Origin: Fragilaria crotonensis
Lineage: Eukaryota; Bacillariophyta; Fragilariophyceae; Fragilariales; Fragilariaceae
Assembly: GCA_022925895.1 (NCBI GenBank)
Contig: JAKSYS010000396.1
Span: 1-56,894 of the forward strand
Reading direction: 5' to 3'
Length of the DNA: 56,894 bases
The notes under the pieces: generated by a model
Database searches by the model: none
Told to the model about the DNA's origin: nothing
Seen by the model: the letters and a program-made list of their open reading frames with translations, nothing else
Translations under genes and position numbers: made by a program
Shown: positions 41,816 to 52,212 of the stretch, in pieces
Layout of the letters: each line of letters starts with the position of its first letter
Numbering within the stretch: the stretch's first letter is position 1

Positions 41816-43267
41816 ATGGCTGAAGCTCCTATTGCCCTAGTTGGTATGAACCATGTCCTTAATGTCATCGGTTTCGATGACATCAATGATAGGGACAATA
41901 TTATGGTGGCGGGACTTGCGCAGTTTGAGGATTTTCGTTACCTAGTCGAGAAGGATATTCGTGAAATGGCGGAGGAATTCGGGAAGCGTACACAGGCGAC
42001 TGGTAGGGTTGTTTTTGGGCTTGGAAGAACTAAAAAGTTAATTGGCGTGATGCATTGGGTTCAGGACTGTTACAGAGCGAGTGATATTCCTAACCATGAG
42101 CACTTTGATGAGGAGGCACTATTTGAAGCGTTAAGTATGGCACAGATCCGAAAATCCGACATGGAGTTGGTTGCCACAAACTCAAAGGCAGCGGACCCGG
42201 GGAAGTTCAAGGATGAGCGTAAGTGGCCCGAATGGGAGAAAGCGTTTACTAACTACTTATCGGTCATTCCAGGAGTCAGTGGTATTCCTCTCTCATACGT
42301 CGTGAGGGAGCAAGATGAGCCTACCCCCGGGATGGAGTACTCTACTTTCAATGAGCGAATGGTGCACCGCGCACCGTTGACAGGTCAGTATTTTATAGCT
42401 GATGCCAGGAGGGTTCATAATCTACTGGTCGGGTTCCTTCAGGGAGAAAACACAGAGAATTGGATTCGTAATATCGCAAAGTATCAAGATGGGCGTCGTG
42501 ACATGTTCGCGTTGCGACGTCATTATGCTGGTGAAGGAAATTCGACGCGACGTATCGCAGATGCCAAGCGGATTCAAAACTCCCTCCATTACAAGACAGA
42601 GCGAGCGTTGCCATTCAACAAGTTCCTAGACTCTCTACAGCGTATGTTCACGATATTCGAGGAGGAGAATGAACCACTAACGGAGCGCGCAAAGGTGGAC
42701 GAACTATTGACTAAGGTGCAGAACACATCGTTGGCGGCCGCGGTAGCTCAGTTGAGGTATCAATTGAATACTGAAGGCATTTCTTTTACCGTTGCTGCTA
42801 ACCACTTAAACTCCGAGATTTCGCAGACGTCTGACTATCAGCTGGCAAGAAAGATAAGCGCTTATGGTACTGGCGGTCGTGGCACTGGTCGCGGCGGTCG
42901 GTCTAGCGGACGTGGCGGTCGACATGCCGGTCGCGGACGAGGCGGCCGCAGTGGACGAGGCACTACTAATGAAAAGGCATCGAATACAGGGTACTATTCT
43001 GCGGCGGAATGGGAGAAACTGTCGTACGAAGAACGCGACAAAATCCGCAAGGAGCGTGACAAGAAAGGAGAGCAGGGTGGTACTAAGCGACACATTTCTG
43101 AGTTAACCACCAAACAATTGACCACAGCAATCATCAGCTCCATTCAAAAGGCGGTTATGGCAGATGACTCAAAGGAGGACGATACGGCGTCAAAGAAAAC
43201 CAACAACCAAGCCGGTAATTCCTTTGGCGGGAAGGAAAGCGTGAAACGTACGAAGACTAGCGAATGA
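41816..43267 (+). CDS. N4 Gag with RGG-type basic tail
   Basis: A 483-aa intact ORF from ATG 41816. The N-terminal short helical domain (LNVIGFDDINDRDNIMVAGL) matches those of N3 and N5 Gag. A central capsid-like part includes WPEWEKAFTNYLSVIPGVSG and IPLSYVVREQDEPTPG, which corresponds to the same region of N5/N6. Residues about 345-378 are an Arg/Gly-rich box (GRGGRSSGRGGRHAGRGRGG), likely the RNA-binding element in place of a zinc knuckle. A conserved TGYYSAAEWEKLSYEERDKI follows. It ends SE-UGA-CUA, in frame with pol. Confidence 0.88.
   Translation: MAEAPIALVGMNHVLNVIGFDDINDRDNIMVAGLAQFEDFRYLVEKDIREMAEEFGKRTQATGRVVFGLGRTKKLIGVMHWVQDCYRASDIPNHEHFDEEALFEALSMAQIRKSDMELVATNSKAADPGKFKDERKWPEWEKAFTNYLSVIPGVSGIPLSYVVREQDEPTPGMEYSTFNERMVHRAPLTGQYFIADARRVHNLLVGFLQGENTENWIRNIAKYQDGRRDMFALRRHYAGEGNSTRRIADAKRIQNSLHYKTERALPFNKFLDSLQRMFTIFEEENEPLTERAKVDELLTKVQNTSLAAAVAQLRYQLNTEGISFTVAANHLNSEISQTSDYQLARKISAYGTGGRGTGRGGRSSGRGGRHAGRGRGGRSGRGTTNEKASNTGYYSAAEWEKLSYEERDKIRKERDKKGEQGGTKRHISELTTKQLTTAIISSIQKAVMADDSKEDDTASKKTNNQAGNSFGGKESVKRTKTSE
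43265..43267 (+). other. N4 in-frame gag/pol stop, UGA-CUA
   Basis: The codons are GAA TGA CTA CAG. UGA CUA is the best-known eukaryotic readthrough context. The pol frame continues without an ATG close by: the codon at 43289 is GTG. Confidence 0.7.
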
Positions 43268-46200
43268 CTACAGGCCACTCCTCGGACGGTGGCAGCGTAT
43301 CAATCTACTCAGCGACGAACGGCGACAAACAAATTTGCGAACATCTCATCGTACTCATCTAACATCTCTACCATCACAGCGCGGAATGAACTTGATTCTC
43401 ATGCAGACACATGCGCTCTTGGTTCTAATTTCGTACCTTTGCATTACACCGGTCGCGTATGCGACGTCTCACCTTACAACTCTAACACTTACCATCCTGA
43501 ACGTGACGTACCCATTGTGACTGGAGCGACGGCGTACACGGACCAAGCGACAGGTCAGGTGTATATCCTGGTTATTAACGAAGGCTTATGGTTCGGCGCG
43601 AAGCTCACGAACTCGTTAATTAACCCCAACCAGTTACGATATGCGGGCGTTGCAGTGCAAGATAACCCTTTCCATCCTACAGACCAAATGGCGATTACAC
43701 ACGACGATGCCATTTTCCCTCTGCAATCCATGGGGACTACCATATTCTTTGACACGTCCACCCCAACCCAATATGAACTCGATCACTCACCACATATTAT
43801 CCTTACCCTTGACACCGAATGGAATCCACACACCGTACAGCTCGCAGCTGTGCAGTCTGTGGAGGCGGAAGATATGTTCGGTGGTACAGAGCCTGGTTTG
43901 CAACAAATATCCTCGGTATATTGTTTCGAAGAGATGGCGGAAAGTCTGCGAATGGCGCGGCAGATTTGCATGGTTGACGTTGAAGCGCGTAAAACATTTA
44001 TATCTAAAGAGCGACATGCAGCGGTTACGAGCGAAAATCTAAGCGAGAGGTGGAATATCGGATTGAACCAAGCGAAGCAAACGTTAAAAGTTACGACGCA
44101 ACGAGGCGTCAGATCCGCGATATTACCTGTGAGCCGAAGGTATCGGACTGACAGGATGTATCACCAAAAGAAATTGCGGAATCAGAAATTTTACACTGAC
44201 ACTTTGTTCGGACGATGCAAATCCATATCTAACAACACGTGTGCACAAATATTTGCGAACGAATCTTATTTTGTGAAAGCTTACCCAATGGAACGAAAGT
44301 CAAAGGCCGGACAGGCGCTTCGACAATTTATTCGCGACTTCGGAGTACCAGAACAACTCACCTCCGACGGCGCCAGCGAGCAGACTGGACCTAAAACAGA
44401 ATTCATGCAAAATGTGAGGAAGTATGAGATCGAGCACCACGTCAGCGAACCGCACCGACCACAGCAGAATAGAGCGGAATCGGTGATACGGGAAGTTAAA
44501 AGGCGATGGTTCCGGCAAATGACAAAGAAGCGAGTGCCCAAGAGACTCTGGGACTACGGTATAGTATGGATATGTGAGGTCATGTCACTTACAGCAAATT
44601 CAAACTTTGCATTGGAAGGGCGAACACCTTTGGAACAACTGACCGGCGAGACGCCTGACATCTCAGAGTACCTTGATTTCAGCTTCTACGATTGGGTGTG
44701 GTATAAGGACAATGCCGGCGTTGGTGACAACATGTTCGGGAGATGGCTTGGGGTCTCCCATCGTGTTGGCAATCTGATGTCGTACTGATACTTACAACTA
44801 ACGGTAGAGTTATCTCTCGAACCACAGTACAGCGAGTGACGAATCTCGAATCAACCACAACGGAGGTCAAGCAGCGGATTCAAGAATTTGACGAACGGAT
44901 AGCGGAATTACTTAAGGACGATAATCACATCATCCGAGAAGGTAATGAACGACAATTGCAGGACTGGGACGATTACACAGAAGATATTGATGACGGTGAC
45001 TTTGCACAAACGTTTGGCGAAATTATATCGGACGCGCAGATATCAGAAGCGGATGAAGATTTTACACCTGACACCTTCGATGATCCATACTTGAATAAAG
45101 AAATAGCGTTAGCGAGCGGGGCGAACGAGGTGCAATTCGGTAAAGTGACTAAACGACTTCGTGATGCCGAAGGGCGTCCGATTGGGACCGCTAACGAGAA
45201 CCCATTGTTGGATACGAGAGAATATGCGGTCGAGTTTCGTGACGGCCACTCGGAATCTGTATCCGCGAATCTTATTGCACAAAACTTGTACTCACAACTT
45301 GACGAAGAAGGTAAGCGTCATATCTTGCTCGCAGACATTGTTGACCACAGACGAGACGAGCGAGCGGTTGACAAACGGGATGCGTTTGTTACTATGAGAA
45401 ACGGAGTCAAACGACGACGTGAGACGACGCAGGGATGGCAGTTACTATGTGAATGGAAAGACGGTAGCTCCAACTGGGTCGCACTTAAGGATGCTCGTCA
45501 GTCGTATCCGGTACTAGTTGCCGAATATGCGATTGCGAATCGAATCGAGGAGGAGCCAGCTTTCGCATGGTGGGTATCTGACGTCATCAAGAAGCGAGAC
45601 AGAATCATTGCGAAGGTGAAGTCCAAGTATTGGCAGCGAACGCATAAGTATGGTATAAGAATCCCGAAAACGGTACAGGAAGCGTTGGCGATTGACAAGG
45701 AAAATGGCAACACGTTGTGGTGGGATGCTATATGTAAGGAGATGCGAAACGTTCGACCTGCGTTTGAGAAGTGGGAGAAGAAAGAGGGCGAACTCCACCT
45801 GCGTATCAGAAAATTAAGTGCCACTTCATATTTGACATCAAGATGGGCGAGAATTTCCGACGGAAAGCGCGACTGGTGGCGAATGGGAACGAGACGGAAA
45901 CTCCTGCATCGCTGACTTATTCATCCGTGGTTTCGAGAGACTCGGTAAGAATTGCTTTGCTATTGGCATCGCTCAATGAACTTGATGTGCTGGCTTGTGA
46001 TATACAGAATGCGTACTTGACGGCGGATTGTCGTGAGAAAATTTATATCATTGCCGGACCAGAATTTGGATCCGAAGAAGGTAGTATCATGGTTATTCGA
46101 AAGGCTTTGTACGGTTTGAAGTCCAGTGGGGCTGCATTCCGGGCTCATCTTGCGGAGACGTTGTACGATTTGAGTTATTTGCCTTCGAAAGCAGATCCGG

Positions 46201-47331
46201 ACGTATGGATACGACCAGCGATTAAGGGAAATGGATTTGAATATTATGAAATGACGTTGGTTTACGTTGATGATATTATGTGTATCTCTCACGATCCAAA
46301 GGCGACTATGATGGGAATTCAAGCAACATTCAAACTGAAGGATGACAAAATCGAGAAGCCTGAGAACTACCTGGGAGCGCAGATCATGCAGAAGATAATT
46401 GACGGTCAGGAGTGTTGGGCGATGACTTCGGAGCAATATGTTAAGGCGGCAATCGCGAACGTTGAAGCGACCTTGAACGAAAGAGGTCAGCGTTTACCAT
46501 CCAAGGCCACGACACCGATGCAATCAAATTATCGACCGGAGCTAGACACATCAGCCGAGCTTGTTGGAAGGCATGCGCTACTATCAGGAACTGATTGGGG
46601 TCTTGAGATGGGCGATTGAGCTTGGCAGGATTGACATTGCTATGGAGGTATCGATGCTTTCTCACCTTGCGTTACCCAGAGAAGGACACCTGCAACAGGT
46701 GTACCATGTATTTGTTCTTGAAAATAAACCAAGGCGAACGATCGCCTTTGATCCGCAGCACCCGAACATTGATGAATCCAGATTTATTAAGTGCGACTGG
46801 CACGACTTCTATCGTGGAGCGAAGGAGCCCATTCCAGGGGACGCACCGGAGCCACGTGGAAATATTGTGTCGACTCACTGCTTTGTTGATGCTGATCATG
46901 CAGGTAATCGTGTGACTCGTCGATCTCAATCTGGTATCTTACTTTTTGTCAACAGGGCACCCGTCACATGGTACAGTAAGAGACAGAACACGGTGGAGAC
47001 CTCAACGTTTGGCAGCGAGTTTGTGGCGATGAGGATCGCAGTTGAATTAATAGAGGCGTTGCGATACAAGTTGCGTATGTTTGGAGTGCCGATTGAAGGT
47101 CCTACGAATGTATTTTGTGACAACGAGGCTGTGACCAAGAATGCAATATTTCCCGAATCTACGTTAAAGAAGAAACACAATGCGATTGCGTATCATCGGA
47201 CAAGAGAAGCAGTGGCGGCGGGGACGATAAGGGTTACGAAAGAAGACGGGAAGACAAATTTGGCTGACGTGTTAACGAAGCCCCTCCCGCAAGCGGTTAA
47301 GGATTTCCTATGCGATCGATTCATGTATTGA
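43268..47331 (+). pseudogene. N4 pol: protease, integrase, chromo-like tail, RT, RNase H
   Basis: Four frames make one pol. 43289-44788 has protease LDSHADTC (D36 counted from the GTG) and integrase D304, D360 and E397. 44743-45915 has the chromo-like part (TQGWQLLCEWKDGSSNWVAL), EEPAFAWWV and the RT start. 45771-46619 has DIQNAYLTADC and the VYVDDIMC box. 46561-47331 has RNase H (VDADHAGNRVTRRSQSG, FGSEFVA, CDNEAV, NLADVLTK). The breaks are one base lost near 44787, one shift near 45785 and one near 46560. Pol follows gag in frame after UGA. LTRs differ by one base, so inactivation was recent or the indels are errors. Confidence 0.88.
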
Positions 47332-47463
47332 GAAAGCCTAGGTTCATCAGACATCATGGGGTGTTTGGTTACCTCCTGGACATGCAAAGACATGTGGCTT
47401 AAATTTACCAGGTCGATTTGTGGCGAATAATATCACGGTACCCTTGATACTGTTCGAGGGGAC

Positions 47464-47685
47464 TGAATAAATACTGTGGTACTGTGTACTGATGTACGGT
47501 TGCGTTGTGTGTGGTTTCATTGACCGTTACACATGCACTGTGCTAGTGTTAGCGGTAGAGTGTTTGCGTGAGCGTATGAACTTACTTATCTTAAGATCTT
47601 ATCTTCTTTATCCTTTTACTCTCTTGTTACTACTCTAGTAAGTCTATTGCGAGCGTAGCGTTAGTGAGGCGGCTAGATTTACACA
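47464..47685 (+). repeat. N4 3' LTR
   Basis: 222 bp, preceded by the polypurine tract CGAGGGGAC (47455-47463). Confidence 0.92.
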
Positions 47686-47689
47686 GTAA

Positions 47690-47764
47690 AGCTGAGCTAA
47701 ATCCTTCGACGGTCGTGCTTATCCGGGTGTCCGAATAACTCGAACTCATGATAGAATTCATTCA
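47690..47764 (-). repeat. N6 3' LTR, proximal part
   Basis: 75 bp ending ATAGAATTCATTCA as in N5, followed by GTCCCCTCGGG, the complement of the polypurine tract. Confidence 0.85.
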
Positions 47765-47990
47765 GTCCCCTCGGGCTAGGCGTCACAGACAACTAGTCCG
47801 ACCCATATTTATCATGCAGAGGCCGGCCACCATTGGCTAGTTTTGGTGGTTCCACGTGTCGTCACGCGTACGTCCACCCATTCGCTTACATAAAGCTGGG
47901 GTTAGTGGTTCCACGTACGTCGTGTACTCCACTCGCATCATGTCACACCTGGACATTTTGCACGCCAGTATCATGTCCGTTTTGGACACT

Positions 47991-50900
47991 TTACCACAGA
48001 ACGCGAGAACACAACTCTCTTAGTCGCGGTCCCGGAAGACACTTAGTCAGAACATCTGCCAAGTTGGTTTCTCCGTCTTCCTTCGCAATCCTCACAATAC
48101 CAGCAGCTTGCGCTTTGCACGCGGTGATACGCGATTGCATTATGCTTCTTTTTCAAAGTCGACTCGGGCTTGGTTGAGTTCTTCACAACCGATTCATTAT
48201 CACAAAAGACATTCGTGGGTCCATCCACTTGACGCCCATCATGCGCAGCTTGTAACGCAACCCTTCAACCATTTCGACTGCAATCTTTGCAGCGATAAAC
48301 TCAGATCCAAAGGTAGAAGCCTCAACAGTGTTCTGTCGCTTCGAATACCAAAGGATTGGTGCTCGATTCACAAAAATCAAGACTCCAGTATGTGAGCGGC
48401 GAGTGACGCGACAACCAGCGTGGTCAGCGTCGACAAAACAACTCATCGATACCGATTGTCCCGGACTTCGGGCGCATCCGGCGGTAAAGCTTCACACGCG
48501 CCAGGATAGTACTCGCTCCAATCACATTTTTGAAAGCGACTCTCATCAAACACTGGTTCCGTATCGTCGAAGACCATGCTTGACCTGTTGTACCGTTTCA
48601 AGTATGCAAAGATATGGAAAGCCTGATCAAGATGTCCCCGCCTTGGAGAAGCCAGGAAACGCGACAACATTGCAACGTCTACCAGAATGTCAATCCGACC
48701 AAGTTCGCAAATCCAACGCAATACTCCAATCAAACCCTGGAAGTAGTTTGCACGCTTTGCATCCAACTCCGGAGTAGTGTCAATTTCAGGTCGGTAACCT
48801 TGACTCATGGGTGTCGACACTTTCGTGCTCAGACGTTCACCAATCTCCTCAAGCTCGCGTTCAACTTCGGTCACAGCCCGTTTCACATAAAGATCAGACA
48901 ACATTGCCCACCTTACCTTTGTTGGGTTCTCTGCACCATCAATTGTCCACTTCTTGACTTCAGCGCCCAAGTAAGCGTCAGGTTCCTTTACACTCCCTTT
49001 CTTCAAGGTATACTTGGAAGCGAGATAGTCCATCACAACTTGTGGCTCATGTGAGATGCAAAGAATGTCATCCACATAGCAAAGGACATACTCCCAGTAC
49101 TTGTCCCCATTCGGCTTCACCTTAGGTCTCATCCACACGTCAGGATCACCTTTGCAGCTGACAAAGCCTCCTTCGCGTAACGTGGATGCCATGTGGTCTC
49201 GCCATCGAGCACCACTTGACTTAAGACCATAGAGCGCCCGGACAATAAGAACTGGTCGGCCAACTTTGTCCGCTCCAAATTCCAACCCTGCGATTGTGTA
49301 GACCTTCTCCTTCGTAGGAGCGTTCAGGTATGCCCCTTGCACATCGGCAGAAAGGACATCCAAGTCATTCAGCGCTGCCAACGTGAAAGCAATCCTTATG
49401 CTGTCGCGCGAAACAACACTTGAATATGTTGACTCTTTCGGCGGATCAGTTTGATGCCCTCCGGCAACTAAACGCGCCTTCTCGTCAAATCCATTTTGAC
49501 ATCAAAGATCATGTGGCAGTCAATCTTTTGTAGAACTTGGGCGCTTCGTCGCCGTCAATGAACTCGAATGCCGGCATAACATTCTTCATTTCCTGCTCCA
49601 TCGCCTTTCTCCAAAGTCGGTCCCCGTTCGTTCATCGATCTTAAGGGCCTCCGCCACCGTCTTCGGCAGTTCAATTCCGAACTTATGCGTCTTAGCCCAG
49701 TATCTGGCCTTGACCTTCTTTATGATTCGATCCCGTTTGCGCAGAGCCTTGCGTACCCACCAAGCAAATGCCGGTTCTTCAGCAATCTTGTTGGCGACAG
49801 CATACCCGCAACCTCCACCGGGTTTGACTCCTCAATTCTGACAATGGAACCCAGGTCGTTGAACCATCGCGCCACTCGACTTGCAAATCCCAGCCTCGCG
49901 TAGTGATTCGCGGATGCCTCTTACCATATCGGTCTTCCACGAAGCCATCATCCTTTGAAATAGCGTGGCCATTAGTCCGATGGTCGACAATCTCACTCAA
50001 CACAGAATAGCTTCGTCCCTCGTCATCAACCTGGGACAGCATGTTCTCCGCGATCAGGTTAGCCGCAATTGCTTCTGTCGAACCGTCAGGGAATTCCACC
50101 TCGTATAAGCGAGTATCCAACAACGGGTTTGCGTGACGCTTGCCAATCGGCCGACCATCATGGTCGCGCTTCCTCCCAACGACGGTTGCCTTCTTGGCTT
50201 CACCGCCCTGGGGAAGGAGCACCTGAGCAGTCAAATATTCATCATAAGATTCAGGGGTGTGGTCATCGGTTCCCTCATCAGGACTTGGCGTGTCCCCTGG
50301 ATCGTTACGACCTTCGTCTTCATCGTCAAAGACGTCATCTGAGATTTCCGGCATGGAACCTCTCAGTTCTGGGTCGATGTCCTCCTCCTTGAGATCATCC
50401 CCAATTTTGGAGCGGATGCCCTCATCCAACTCCACGAGCCGAGTCTTTATGTCAGGATTAGCAAAGTCATCTTCGCTCAGTCCCCAGACAGACTTGCGGA
50501 CAATAATCTTCCCAGTCTTAGTCAGAAGGTAAAATGCCATCAGGTCTGTTGAGACTTCGGCAACTCCAAGCCACCGTCCAAGCAACTTCTGCACATGTGG
50601 GAAGGTACCAACTACCAACTGGATCCCAATACAAGACTGGCTCATACCAATCAAACTGGGCATACTGGGAGATGTCTGGTGTAGATCCCAACACGTCTTT
50701 GTCGGGAACTCTTCCCTGGAGTTGCGGCATATCAAGTGCCGTCAATCGTCGAATCGCCGCCACCCACTTACCGCAGAAACACCAAAGGCGTCTCGGTGCC
50801 TTCGAACGACGTAAGGTTCTCCGGATCCCAACCTTCAGCTCTCGAATCGTTGACTCCGCCAGGTTCGACCATGGACTGTAAGGAACTGTTTGCTCTTGCC

Positions 50901-52209
50901 GAATTCGAAATTGGCGACAGATCTTCCCAAACTCCCCGTGGACTTCCTCTGGTGCATTGTCAGTCACAATCGTCTGGGGTATTCCAACCTCTTGGATAAA
51001 GGGCATCAGAGCATTTGGTCCGCCATGCTCTTGCTCTTCATGGGATAGAAGTGATTGCTCCTCGACCATTCGTAAACACTTGCGCCGTCAAGTGTCCCTG
51101 ATCGATTGCGTCTTCGAGAACATAGTATCCGAGTACCACTTACCGCTCAAGTTGGGGAACGCAAGGTGATCGAGTTTCTGACGCACTTTCCTTTCGCCTT
51201 TTGCCAAAACATTCCTGATTCCGGATTGCGTTGTCACTTTCAATGTCCTCTTAGCAGTGTCAAGGCCAACTCCCCACCTCCGAGAAAGGATCTCAGGTGT
51301 TATGACTGATCGTTTGTCGCTCGTAGAAAGGGCAAACTTTCGGCTTTCGTCGTCCATCGGATAAACGTCATTGTCGTTGCGACCGGACAAGCCATCTCCA
51401 ACAGTGTCATCTGCTGCGACATTGACTGCAGCCACCAAGCGATCCGCCAGAGAGCCATCCTCCTGACCGATGGTGATGCATTGCACGCAAAGATTGCACC
51501 GCAGAAACCAACCTGAAGCATTCCGCGCATGATCAGTTGCCAACAACTTTTCAGCAACGCACACGCTGGAAACATATGTCTCCTCCTTTTTGGCAAACTG
51601 GTCAGAAGAGGGATCCCACCGCATCGGGGATGTCAATTCCACGTGAGGATATTGCTCGTATTCCGCCCACGTTGGCTTACGACTCACAAACCCAGAAGAG
51701 ATACCGTCAAGGGATAAAGGAATACGCAACTTTGCGGTTGGGTGAAAAATAGAATGCGAAGACTTGGGGTCAAACTGTCATGGAACATCCTCAACAATGA
51801 CACCATTCGCGCGTAATTGATTTGGGTTCAGCAGAGTGACATCTACTCGGTCCCCAAAATACAGAGCCTCATTGACAATGAGGATGTATGGTTGTCCATT
51901 CTGAGGATGGATCCACATAGTCGCAACCGTGGCGATGGAAACATCCTGTATGGGTCTATATTCACCACTGTAAGGGTGAACAGTGACCTGACGACCTTCG
52001 TCAGAGAGAAGCAGAGTGTTGCGACCTGCAACACAAGTATCCGCATGAGAATCTAGTTCAGTCCTCATGTCATCGTCATCGTTGCCGCATGGCTTGGACG
52101 AGACACCAAAGACATGTTTCACAAAACGGGAAGAGCAAAAGGCCCGGCCTCTTGAACATAAGATTCACCTAACTTTAGGTCTGTCTTAACAAGAGCCGGT
52201 TCGGATCGT
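47991..52209 (-). pseudogene. N6 pol, many frameshifts
   Basis: Homologous end to end with N5 pol. The readable pieces are: protease (52122-51778, LDSHADTCVAG), integrase (51729-51088 and 51069-50518, with WYSDTMF, VTDNAPEEV and LAESTIREL), linker and chromo-like region (50735-49779, RGWDLQVEWRDGSTTWVPLS), RT (49381-48443, LSADVQGAYLNAP and CYVDDILC) and RNase H (48446-48183 and down to stop TAA 47991, CFVDADHAG and FGSEFIA). At least eight indels are needed. The T-run deletion at the RT start (GACTTTGGAGA near 49615) occurs at the same place as in N5. Non-functional. Confidence 0.85.
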
Positions 52210-52212
52210 CAA
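52210..52212 (-). other. N6 in-frame gag/pol stop, UGA-CGA
   Basis: The frame reads RAAHVEQQKPA-UGA-CGA-TCC and then EPALVKTDLKLGESYV, homologous to the N5 junction. Confidence 0.5.

Larger units (their letters stand above)
41299..47685 (+). mobile_element. N4: copia-type retrotransposon (DSHADTC clade) inserted in N6's 3' LTR
   Basis: Two 222-bp LTRs (41299-41520 and 47464-47685) differ by one base (AGCGATAG/AGCGGTAG). The 4-bp duplication is GTAA (41295-41298 and 47686-47689). Total length is 6387 bp. Gag is intact; pol has three frame breaks. Lower GC and different codon use from N3/N5 mark it as a separate family. Confidence 0.93.
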
